Part shown: positions 15,777-26,453 of the stretch, one piece after another
Layout of the letters: every line of letters starts with the position of its first letter
How positions within the stretch are numbered: the first letter of the stretch is position 1
Program-made: the position numbers and the translations under genes
The notes under the pieces: generated by a model
What the model was told of the DNA's origin: nothing
Database searches by the model: none
What the model saw: only the letters and a program-made list of their open reading frames with translations
NCBI RefSeq assembly: GCF_003573695.1
Contig: NW_020621936.1
Coordinates: forward strand, 8,680,001 to 8,744,000
Source of the DNA: Papaver somniferum
Taxonomy: Eukaryota > Streptophyta > Magnoliopsida > Ranunculales > Papaveraceae
Direction of reading: 5' to 3'
Length of the DNA stretch: 64,000 bases

Positions 15777-17156
15777 TGTCACACCTCCAAATGCCTCTGC
15801 AAATTTTCGGCAGCACAATGGTTCTGTGAATAAAGCTTCACCCAGTTGCACATCAGCCTTATAAGTTTGTACCAATATAAATAGCTAACTCTTCAGGTTT
15901 ATCAGCGGAAGTCTTTAACCTTCTTTCTCTTCACTTAAACTCATCAAATGCACCCCATAATGCACTCAATTCATGCCATACTTTACCAACAACAATCAGC
16001 CAACCAAGAACACTTAGAACATGACACAATCAACTCTTTTTATTGCATCAAAGGGAAGAAATACAAAACTTTGCCCACTTGGGACTTACACAGACTTGTT
16101 CACCTTTGAACCAAGCCTTAGTATTACAAAAACTCTCTTATTCACTCACATATGCAAACCTCACTCTCACATATGCTCTCCTTATCAAGCCTGCCGAATT
16201 TCCCCCTCCTTAGGACTATTTATACAACAACTTTACTTGGCCAAACCGTGCATAACCGCTACACATGCATGGGACAGCCATCTGTCCCATAAAGCAGTTC
16301 TGTCAACCGCCAATAACTGTGCTAACTGACCAGTTCTTCTCCAACTCGCACCAATCAACCAACACCTGTGATTTAGCAGTTAGAACTCTTCTCCCACGCT
16401 TATAAAATTCATTTATAACCGCTCATCTTCATCACGCATCATTGGCATGCTTGTGATGCTCATAACTGACTTGCAACCGTTACTTGAGCCGTATTGCACA
16501 CTTGTTGCAACATGCTGGATTCTGTCTTGCGCCAACGTTCATCCCTCTTGGACCTGCATGCTTATCACTCTAAACTCATGCACGTACATTCCTTAAGCTT
16601 AAAACATCAATGCCAGCTCCATTAGCCCACTCTAGTTGCCCATGCGTCATATCTGCTTCACTACGCTAATTAGCTTGACAACAGCAATGCAACTCTTGCA
16701 TTACCGACTTGTTTGCATTATTCAAGCTTTGGCCAACCTTGAATATATGCCATAGACCAACTCTTGATCTATTCTTCACTCTTGCATCATCCTTGAGCTT
16801 GGGCCAACTCAATTCCATGGGTATGCATCGATGCCAACATCGCATGTTGCATCTGTCACTTTGGCCTCAACTTTCCATTCCCTCAATGAAGCTTAATGTG
16901 TCGTCCAATCTGCTTCATTACTTAGCCAATGTGCTTTACAGTGTAGCACTACCTTTGTGCTTCACTGGCGCTGCAGGGTTATGTTATTCTCAGCACTTGA
17001 CGGTCTTGTACAAAATACCGTTATTATGGCTTCGTTGCACTATTATAGCTTCGTTGCGCTATTATAGCTTTGCATTGCGCCATTACGGCTGAGTATTGAC
17101 TTGGCCTGCAAATCTGTGATGCACAATCATTATGCTTCACTTGCATTACCGTAATA
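15777..17156 (-). repeat. 5' LTR of the gag-only element, complete
   Basis: It is 1380 bases. On the plus strand it begins TGTCACACC at 15777 and ends TACCGTAATA at 17156. On the minus strand it carries a TATA box (TATAAATAG near 16224) and an AATAAA signal near 16045, giving a U3-R-U5 order in the minus direction. Confidence 0.75.
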
Positions 17157-18208
17157 GTTATCTACTTTGTGTATGCATTTTTCTTTTAGAAAAAATTTTT
17201 GCACGGGTAATTGGATTAACATAAATTGGACACATAACCTGAATTACCTATTTTCACTTATACGCAACTCTTCTTTTGTATCTGTTTTACAACTTCTCTT
17301 TATCCACTTGAAGCATAAACTTCTTCTTCATCCTCGGGCAGGAGATTAGAAAAACTTGTAGTAGAATCAAATACTGATTTCATAAGGTCATTTAACCTTA
17401 ATATCCGTGAAATATAACCTTACTTATATAAGTATGCAGTTGATACATTTAAGGAAACCATGATTGACGAGAGATTGAAACTCGTTTGATGTAAGATCGT
17501 AACCTTACTTATATCGAACACAAGAAACCGATCGAGGAGGAAAAAAAATACCAACCTACTTTTACATTGAGTTAATCTATCAAACCAATTCATATATAAA
17601 AACTTTCCATCCAAAGTTCACACCAGATTTCACAAGTAATGATACAAGTTTGACCCTTTATTCACATTTTTACTGATGATTAATGAAAAATTGAAGGATG
17701 AGACATATATTCATAAAAAATCATAGTGATCAACAACTATTTTCTTAAGTTTTTCTCAGAGCAAAACAGTTGAATTCGGTTATTAGCGATAAAATATCAC
17801 AATCACCGTGTGTAGACTTATCAAGATAGCATACAACTGCAAGTAATTTTGTAGTCTCTTGATTGCTTTATGGTATATTATTTCTTAGATTTGAGTTTCA
17901 ACTAAATAGACAAGGTTTTTTGTTTGAAACTTGATCAAATCACTACTTGGCCGGTACTAAAACATTTCAAGAAGGATTTCTACATAACTTAAACTTCTTC
18001 GAATGAGAAACAAATAAGAGAAGCGTGAAAGGAGGAAACAGAAGGAGGAGTATCTCGGATTCTCTCCCAATTTATTTGGCTCTCCAACTTCCACAATTTC
18101 CGAAATGAATATTCGTTATCTATCTTACGAAAACAAATGATTTTTGTCAAATCTGATGGTTACAATTAGGATCTTTATTGCGATCCAACGTCCCAGACTT
18201 TTTCATGC
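17157..18208. other. Intergenic stretch, no gene recognised
   Basis: It is AT-rich with only short frames, and I recognise no repeat or motif. Confidence 0.4.
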
Positions 18209-18251
18209 GCTTAAACTTTTTTTTTTTTTTTGATACTAACCGCTTAAACTT
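18209..18251 (-). mobile_element. Very short LINE-type insertion with target duplication
   Basis: The 11-mer CGCTTAAACTT occurs at 18209-18219 and again at 18241-18251. Between them is only a T-run followed by GATACTAAC. On the minus strand this reads as nine bases plus a poly(A) tail, the form expected from an almost completely 5'-truncated target-primed reverse transcription. Confidence 0.6.
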
Positions 18252-18864
18252 CTCTTCCGTTACAAATCCTTATCACACCAATAAATTAGGGTTTTCTTCT
18301 CAAACCCATTTCGCTCTTTAAACTTAATCTCCTCATGCAGCCAAGCTAACGAAATTTCAGGGCTAATATTCTCTAATTGTTTGGCCGTTATAGAAACCAT
18401 CAATAACAACATTATTTTCTCTATTGAATCCTATTCATACCCAGCTAATTAATCAATTTGATGCGTTACGTTTCTCCATTTCTTTCAAATTTTCCCTACA
18501 TAAATATCAACAGAGGTTATCATCTAGCCAGGTTTCACCATTCCTTTCTTCAAGACTACTAGGAATTAATTTGAATTAATTTGAATTAACCAGGTTATCT
18601 TAGTTTGAATTAATTTTTCTTTAATTTTTTATTTGGTTAGTTCTTTTTCTATTGGAATTCCGCTTCTTCCATATTTTCAAATTCTTGAACCTGCCTATAT
18701 TTGGATTCGTATCATTTTGAATGATATTTCATTGTGACTGACTTTGTTGATGCTCATTTGTATATGTTCTTTCAGTTGTAATCAATTGTATTGTAATCAT
18801 TTTTATTTAAATTCCTGCCTATGTTTTGACTGACTTGATCAAATAACATTTGACTCTGCACCAG

Positions 18865-19705
18865 GGGGATGAACTGCATGGTGTTGTACCACATAAACTC
18901 ATCTGGAAGTTCGATATATCGCTACGCCTTGGTGGAATATATTCCATTCTTGGTGAGAAAATATCTTTAGCCCTGCTATTATGTCTATGTCATTCCAATT
19001 GCGAATCCTAGGCATTTTGATGGCATCGGTTACAATTTAGTCTATTGGTTCAACTTAATGTCACAGCAGTTTCATTTTCTTGGGGATCAATGATTCAATA
19101 AAAATGAAGCTCTAGTTTCTTCTTAGTCCCAGGTTTTTTTTTTTTTTTTTTTGATCGGCAAAGATAATGATATTAATCAAGAAGGAAAACTTCTCAAAAG
19201 ATGCAAAGCCCTGAAGGTACAAGAGGGCAAAATGGTAAACTAGAAAACCCAAAAATAAGAAAAGTGACTACGGAAGATCAAAGAAAGTCGTCTCCAGTTT
19301 ACAATAATGTCATCTAGGACAATATGAGAGAAAGAACTTAGAGTTTTAACCCAAGAAAAGATTTGGATCTTAATCCCAGGTATGACTCTGTATTTTTCAG
19401 TTGAGAGAATAGTTGCTAGATTTAAAAGCACATGTGATCCCGAAGCAAGTTCATCATAAATTTATTATCTTTAAGAAATGAGCTTGATAGCATTGTTGTT
19501 CCACGGTGGGAAGAGCTTCCGACACATTGGGTAATCAGATTTATGTTTCTTAGCTTATTTTTGTGTAATATGTATTGATTTAGTAAATACAATTTGTGAT
19601 TTGAGAAATGAATTGTTTTTTAAGTTTTTATTTTTATTCTTTTGGGGATTGGCAGGTAAGTGTAAGCATTGCTATCTTTCCCATGTCGACGAAGTATAAT
19701 GACAG
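18865..19705 (+). pseudogene. Exon-like fragments of an unrecognised gene
   Basis: Three short open segments have fitting splice sites: 18865-18952 (acceptor TGCACCAG, donor GTGAGA; reads DELHGVVPHKLIWKFDIS), 19476-19530 (reads NELDSIVVPRWEELPTHW) and 19656-19705 (acceptor TTGGCAG; reads VSVSIAIFPMSTKYND). Exons two and three join in frame. A leader-like region lies upstream near 18300. A LINE fragment (19135-19367) sits in the first intron. I do not recognise the product. It may be a degraded gene or part of one whose other exons I missed. Confidence 0.3.
19121..19381 (-). mobile_element. 5'-truncated LINE with target-site duplication
   Basis: A 14-base direct repeat (TCTTAGTCCCAGGT at 19121, TCTTAATCCCAGGT at 19368, one mismatch) flanks about 233 bases that begin with a long T-run. 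On the minus strand the insert ends TTTGCCGATC plus poly(A), the usual 3' end of plant LINEs. It carries no recognisable coding sequence. Confidence 0.75.
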
Positions 19706-21070
19706 GTTCCCTTCCACTGTTGTATTAACTAATTCAAACAATCACACCAGAGATCGATCATAACCCGATATAAACCAAATTCTTCCTTCTAATTAGATAG
19801 TAAAAAACCCGAAGAATAATAAATTGCAAAGTAACACAAAACTGAATCAGACTCTTAAAAAGCATTGTAGACTATACCAAACTGGTAAAACACGAACCTT
19901 AGTTCATGCGCTTTATTCTTCAATTCCTTAGGAGTAAGAGATAGCTTGTGAGGCTGTGGTAAGCTGCTGACCTTAACCTGAATTAGTCCTGAGAGTGAGT
20001 AACAATCCATAGAAATTGTATATACATAATATTTCATAATGGATACAAAGAGTACTCATGAAGAGATTACAACCACAAATTAAGAGATTCAAAGTATATT
20101 CATTTTCTACCCTTCAGATTTAAGAAAAACATAAGCAAAACAGAGATTAGTAAATCAAGAAACCAAGATCCTTCCAATCCTCTGGTGATGTAAGTCATAA
20201 GGTACAGTGGAACCAATTTACGGTAATGTAAACCCATGACTATTACTGTACTATCAACCTTCCTTTGCCGAGGTTACCTTCATCACTGGGAATTGGGTTT
20301 ACGAAGCGCAAAATTTCAAGTTTGTACTAAGCCGTTAATGTCCTCTTGATGCTATCATTTTACATATGGAGAATGGTAGTATGACCATTGGAGTATTTGG
20401 AAATGTAATTTGCGTCTTCCAAAAGGAATTAAATTTGTAGGGTAATTTTCTTATGGTAGATAACCTTGAAACTAATGCTTAGGTAGGGAAAATTTTCTTA
20501 GAATTTTGTTTTTATTGGATCTTTAAATTTGTAGCTCTGGTAAAACAGCTCAGAATCTGCCAAAAATATGAATGCATGCACTCAATTTAGGATTACAGTT
20601 CACATATTATTATGTGAAGTATATGTTCACTGTCGGCTTGATCTCCCATAAAATGGCATGGAGAATATGTCAGTTATGATTGATCACTGTCCTAATTTAA
20701 TTCAATAACACTTTAATGAAGATTTTTGATGACTTAGTGCGACTTCATTCCCTCTGAAAAATTAGAGAATCATTTTTAAGAGAAAGTTCTTCATGCATTG
20801 GTTGCTTTTCATTTGATACTACTTTTATTTTACCATTTCACTGATGAGCTATTTTGCATGTAGGAGGATCCTACTTCGAACCACTTTTATGGAATCTGCA
20901 TTTCTTCACAGTACAGAAACACAAGTTATTTATTAAGACTATAAAAATTGAAATGTCCTGCTAGCATGTAGCTCCACAATAATGTAAATTCAATTGTCAT
21001 ACCTATGGTGATTACGTTTGTGGTTTGATTCGTATTATGATTTCTCTATGTCAATGTTAAAACTCAGACT
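19706..21070. other. Intergenic stretch, no gene recognised
   Basis: I see only short frames and no repeat boundaries. Confidence 0.35.
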
Positions 21071-21171
21071 TACAACGCAAAGATTTTTGATTTTGGTTTA
21101 GCAAAAGGTGGTCTAACTGCCATTTACTCTACAGTGGGAGAGAGTACTGGCTTTGACAAACAATTTTGAAG
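21071..21171 (+). pseudogene. Protein kinase activation-loop fragment
   Basis: The frame reads YNAKIFDFGLAKGGLTAIYS then TVGEST and reaches a stop at 21169-21171. This matches the DFG segment and the start of the activation loop of plant receptor-like cytoplasmic kinases, where NAKLSDFGLA is typical. No glycine loop or HRD motif was found nearby, so it is an isolated exon fragment. Confidence 0.5.
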
Positions 21172-21970
21172 GTCGGACCGAAAATACGACATAAGTATTG
21201 GTACATAATCCCAATCACATCCATGATTTTTAATTACACTTGCATGTAAATAATCTAATTAGAGATGTCGAAACTGGGACCTCGGTTCCTCTTGCTACTG
21301 GGCATTCGAATGAGATTCGTAACAATCATACACCTTTAAGATTTTGACAATGGTATACAACAATAAATGACAAGTATCATGTTAAGATGAAAGCTAGATC
21401 TTATATTGTATCGACTCATCCCACAATTCGTTTGTAGAATTGTGGGAAAACTGTGATTAATAATTCATAATCTAAAGGACCTGGGATGTTATGTGTGAAT
21501 CTACTGTCGTCTTGAATTGGTACTGGCAGTTATAGACTTTGTTTGAGGTGGAATTTCAACTCGATAAGACTTGGTCCTTCCTGTGCCTTTTCTGTGACAT
21601 ACTCCGGTATTAGTATGGCCGTACAAACCTATGATCACATGAAAATGCTTGGTCAATGGCTAAATTTTAAAATAGAGTCGACCTTTAGTCATGGTAACTA
21701 TGATCATATCTGATAGAGTATGTAACATGTAGAGTATATCGTGAACCTATTTTAGTATGTAATTTACCATTTTGTATAATCAACTGAAGCCCAATTTCCT
21801 GTCATGAATCATGACTAAAATTTATCAATTTGAGGTTTAATAACCATAACTATTACTATTACCGATGGTTCGGTTTCACCATTTTCGATTCACCCAGGGC
21901 ACCTTAAAAGCGCCCGTATACTTCCAACAAGAAACCCCAAAACTTTGGTATTGATGAGAAGAGCAGAAAA

Positions 21971-22645
21971 ATGATACTTGATTACGACAATATACTAAAT
22001 TTTAAAGGGAATCTCAGTAGACAACAACATCTATGTGATCATAACAGAATCCACACTTTGCCCTACCATGCTTTGAATACTCAGGGGCATACTTATGATA
22101 CTGATCCCCATATAACAACAACAGGAAATTACATTGGGATCCCTCCTCAAAAGCAGACTTTTGGTTTCTTAATCAAAATCTGCACTACTCAGGATCCTAA
22201 CACTTATCAGTTATTCTCAGCACTAACTATCACTGATTTTGCAGGAAACTATGTTGATAGCAGAGGACACACAGGTCAATGGGGAGCAGGAGGAGCCACA
22301 GGAGGAGCAGACTTAGCGTTTGAGTGGGCAGAGAAAAAGCAGCACATGAACATTGAAGTACAAGCTGAAACCAATGAAATTCTGGAACACTTCAATGCTC
22401 TCTATCTCAAAGCTATAAAGGGAAGATTCAGCAGGAACTATCATAAGGAAAAACAAACATTGAATGAAGCAACGGTCTTAAATGTAAAACCTGTATCTTT
22501 TGTTTTAATGGGTCTTAAACTTCTTCATAGAACCAAAAATCTCCAAGCTCTAAACTTGGCTATTACTTGTAAGAACCTTAGCAGTGGGTCTGATGTTTTT
22601 CAAAACAAGGACACCACTAGCATTGCTATCAATCTATTACCTTAG
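21971..22645 (+). CDS. Uncharacterised 224-residue ORF, possibly retroposed
   Basis: I do not recognise this protein. It is the longest open frame between the gag-only element and the Athila-like element. It starts MILDYDNILNF, has a glycine-rich centre (GQWGAGGATGGADLAFEW, about residues 102-119) and a Lys/Leu-rich C-terminal half. I see no signal peptide, membrane segment or cysteine motif. Twenty-one bases after the stop there is an A-run of about 13, so the block may be the 3' end of a retroposed transcript or a LINE. There is no clear promoter and no flanking duplication. It could also be a chance frame in repeat DNA. Confidence 0.3.
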   Translation: MILDYDNILNFKGNLSRQQHLCDHNRIHTLPYHALNTQGHTYDTDPHITTTGNYIGIPPQKQTFGFLIKICTTQDPNTYQLFSALTITDFAGNYVDSRGHTGQWGAGGATGGADLAFEWAEKKQHMNIEVQAETNEILEHFNALYLKAIKGRFSRNYHKEKQTLNEATVLNVKPVSFVLMGLKLLHRTKNLQALNLAITCKNLSSGSDVFQNKDTTSIAINLLP

Positions 22646-22830
22646 GCTCTGCCTAAGTTTTCTTAAAAAAAAAAAAAGGAAATCCTAGATGAATTGGATA
22701 CCTCATATTTTGTCCCCAAAAGAAAGCCACTGATTAAGCTAAAGAAACAAACAAACAAAATAATATCAGAACACGAGGACTTTCAATAAAGTATGGGTGG
22801 GATGACAAAGTTGCAAAATCGGAAAATAAA

Positions 22831-25327
22831 CACAATTGTGGTGTACCAGTTTGCATGCACAAAAAGTGGAGTAAGTTTTCGAAATCCTTATTTGATTTAA
22901 ACTCTGGTAATCATTTTCAGTGAAATCAAAGCATCTGTAACATCAGTAATAAACAATGACTATTTTATTCACGTAGTATATACAATGACCATTACTATAA
23001 AATGTGTGTGTCCACGAAGGAAAGGACAATGGTGGCAGTGGAAGTTCAGAAACTCCGACAAACCAAATGTCCAGGAGGTGGGAAGGAAGTCAGCAGAAAA
23101 CAAATAAGAAACCGCGGCGATGACAAGAAAGTAAACCCTAATTATGCAATGAACGACGACGCTTATTGACGCTTGGAAACCATCAACCGAGATGAGTGCA
23201 AACACAAAAATCTCCTGACGAAATTTTGGCCGGGACGCCCTCTGAGAGGCCTAGGTCAAAAGGCGACAAAGATATAGCCAAACTAATCAAGGAAGTTGAA
23301 GAATATTGTGAAGAAATGAGATGGCGATGTCCTCGAGAGAATATCCAGGTTCCTGCAATGATGAAAATGACGGAAAATCCATGTTTCATGCATCACCTAT
23401 ACGCGTAACTATTGATAATTCGTGCAAAAAAAATGAAAGAATGATGGGAATTTTAACAAAGTGCCATACTTTGGTTTTCCCGGTTAAGAAAGTGGCATCG
23501 TTTTTCCCAAAATTTATTAAGTGCCACAACTGTTATGTATTCCGTCAGGGCCCACAAAATTGGTCCATAGTTATTGAGAAAGTCAAGCAAGGATATCACT
23601 TTTCCCTAATTATCCTTCTCTATCCTTGAAGACTTCAACCGAACAAAAACGTGAAAGGAAATCCGATCCATTCATATTTCCTTCTTCTTCCCCGAAGTTT
23701 CTTATTCTTCCCGAGACCGAGAGTGATAGACGCATTTATGTGTCTAATTTATCTCAATTGTGTATATTGTTAGTGCCCATTGTTGTACTTATTTTGGTTT
23801 TTAATCTCTTTGTAGGTGTTTTTGGATAAATAAAGCTTTGCGGCAAAAATTGGCTAAAAATGTGGCCCTTGGATTGCCGTTGATAGTGTACCGGAAATGC
23901 CCCAGAAGTGTACCGGAAATACCCCGGAGGAACCCTGAAAAAGTGCGGAAAACATCCCAGAAGAATTGCTAAAGACACCCCTAATTTGGATAAGGGGCAC
24001 CCCCATTTCAGGGCATGTACTAAAGGGACACCGGAACTGGATAGGGGGAGGTCATCTTCAAAATTCAAAACAGAAATTGGCGGGAAAAAAAGGCAGCAGG
24101 GACAACAGTTTTTGAGCAGAGATTTGAGCGACTTAGGAGGAGATTCAATGGGCATATTTGGTACCTACGGACTCTAGAAGACATAACAGGCCTAATGCAA
24201 TCGTCTAGACTCTAGACCCATCCAATTGGGCTGGATAAGTCAGAATAATTGATCAAAGTCCCAACAGGATACGGCTTCTCTGTTTAGGGTTTGGGATTGG
24301 TCAGAGAGATTTATGGGATTTTCTTGCGTGGGATATACTTCAAATAAGTTGAGTCCAAGTCCTAGAAGATATTTGAGACGAGAGAATAGCTAAAAACAGG
24401 GTGGAACGCAACAAGAAGAGGATTATTCTTCAAACTTCCCATAGAGAATAATGGAGATTTTCAACGAGTTTGATCGAGTTTCAAGGTGATTCAAAGCCTA
24501 TAAATAGTTGGGTTTAAGTCAGAGAAAGTTTTAGAAACCCTTAGGAGAGAGTTGGGAGTTCACGAGAGACGAGAAGAAGAAGTTACAGGAGGTATTGTTG
24601 TTGCTGTTGCTGCTGCTCGAGGAGGAAGAAGAAGACGAAGAACAGACTCGCAGAGTCCGTCGTTCTTCGACAGTCTTAAAAGTGGAAACAAGTATCGTTC
24701 TTATACAGCAGTTTCCTTATATCGTTTATTTTCAGCCCTTACCATTTTGTAACAGTGGCGCTGTAACCCTTTTACAGCGTTACAAACTTCAATTCTAAAT
24801 TATTTTCATCAATAAAAACACCTATTTAGCCATGAACACATCTTGTGAGTATGTTTTTGGGATGAAGAGCTAAACCCATTAGCCGAGACGACGGAGGAAG
24901 CCATTGGTCCATATTGATTTGTATAATTCTAATTATATTATTTATTTGCAATATTATTATTTGATTATTTGCATGGAATTGAATTTCAAATATTAGTTTT
25001 TATTGAATAGTTGTGAATTATTTTGATGAAGCATGCTGGGTTTTAAAAACTTTTGATGTTTTATACTTTGTGATTACAATTATTACTTCAAAAATATATT
25101 TGAGGCAAATATTAGAATTATTTTTAAAGATAGAATTGCATGAATATTATTTAGAGTTTACTATTTAATTGGTCAATGGTGGAATCCTAGTCTTGGTATT
25201 TTCTCTAAAGGTTTGAACTATTTTATTTATTGGCCTGTTTAATTTAAATCTAGAAAAATTGTTTTCTTCACAAGTCTGAAAAGACCCCTTTTTACCACTA
25301 TCTCTACAACCATTTGAAAATACATCA
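22831..25327 (+). repeat. Left (5') LTR of the Athila-like element
   Basis: It matches 32687-35173 from CACAATTGTGGTG through to AATACATCA. It has a TATA box (CCTATAAATAG near 24497) and AATAAA near 24812. Frames shared by both LTRs (for example 133 aa antisense) are by-products of the duplication and show no domain. The exact first base is uncertain because CACAAT precedes the TG in both copies. Confidence 0.85.
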
Positions 25328-25333
25328 AATTTT

Positions 25334-25351
25334 TGGCGCCGCCGACGCGGA
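25334..25351 (+). promoter_or_regulatory. Primer-binding site, tRNA-Asp-like
   Basis: TGGCGCCGCCGACGCGGA lies seven bases after the LTR end. It resembles TGGCGCCGTTGCCGGGGA, the tRNA-Asp-complementary site used by many plant gypsy elements, with several changes in its 3' half. Confidence 0.6.
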
Positions 25352-26453
25352 TTTGTGTTTAGGTAGCATTTTTTTTAGATTTATTTTATTTTTATTATTA
25401 TTATTATTTTTGTTCTTCTTTACGTTTTTGGGTTTTTTTTTGTTTCCTTGCAGATTTTTGAAGATTGGAGCAAAAGACAATTTTGCCAAAGCTTGTGGTG
25501 ATTTACTTAAAGTTTGGGAGCGAAAAACAAAGCTAAAGGAGCGAAAGAAGAAGATTTTCTTTATTTTGTAAAAGAGAGAGTTTGTTTTATTTTTATTTTT
25601 TTTAGGCTTTCATTTTTGTTTTTGCACTTTATTTTTGGACTCTGGACTGTGAACTTTGGGACTTTATTTTTATTTTATTTTTATACCCTATGGAAGGGTA
25701 CCGTTAAATACAAACTGTGTGCAGGGAAGGACGACGATTACGATATCGTCTCGGCCCCTCGGGTTCGCACATGACATAGGAGTCGTGGCCCGAGTCGACT
25801 TCAACGGTTCATCGCCCGTATGGTACGAGAGGTAAGTCCAATCGAAACACTCGCGAATCCCCTGCAAGCGAGTTACTGTATTCCTTAAGGTGATAATTGT
25901 TTGAGGACGAACCAGACTGTCTTTATTTTCCTAGTAAAGGGCAAGGCCTGGCCTAAACAAGATAAGGGTTCGGATTTCATCACCGCTCCCTTCTTGCCCG
26001 CCATAGGAAAACGAAACCTAAAGCGAACCTAAGCCTAAAATTTGGACTAGAAAGAGACCTATAGGGTATCGAGCTTAACAGGACAATCATTCGAAAAATA
26101 TTGGTTACTCTTTTAAGCACACCTCGAAGTTCTTGACGGTTTCTGCGAGTTGAATGCGTGACTGCGCCGTATTGGATCGGTGAGGTTTTGGGTATCAAAG
26201 CTCCACTGAGATTCCCTCGCCTCTATTCAACTTACTTTAACTCGGATTGATTCCAGAGGGGTTTGCATAAATTGTAACGAATTCCCTTTCTAAGGATTAG
26301 AAGCTGGTCTAGAAACAATCTAAGTGGAGCCATCATGCTTGTTGTTTGCTAGAAATCTTTAGGTTTGCTGTGGTAAAGTCGAGTCAGCCTGTTGTGTGAT
26401 TGCTAGAACCTTCCTGTTAGGATTTTTATTTCTTTTTGAATTATTTTTAGTAT
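25352..26453 (+). other. Leader between PBS and gag
   Basis: This is an untranslated leader of about 1.1 kb. It has T-rich runs (25370-25440, 25575-25690) and no supported coding sequence. Long leaders of this type are usual in the lineage. Confidence 0.5.

Larger units (their letters stand above)
11972..17156 (-). mobile_element. Gag-only LTR retrotransposon (TR-GAG type)
   Basis: Two direct repeats (11972-12978 and 15777-17156) flank 2.8 kb of internal sequence. On the minus strand the order is 5' LTR, a primer-binding site resembling initiator tRNA-Met, gag with a zinc knuckle, about 1.4 kb with no coding signal, a polypurine tract, and the 3' LTR. I see no protease, reverse transcriptase, RNase H or integrase. 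This layout matches the non-autonomous TR-GAG class described in plants. The 3' LTR has lost about 370 bases of its distal end, so the target-site duplication cannot be checked. Confidence 0.8.

Noticed and set aside
23754..24155. 133-residue minus-strand frame and other ORFs in the Athila LTRs (also 33610-34011)
   Set aside because: They are present twice because LTRs are duplicated. They have no domain, overlap opposite-strand frames of similar length, and lie in U3.
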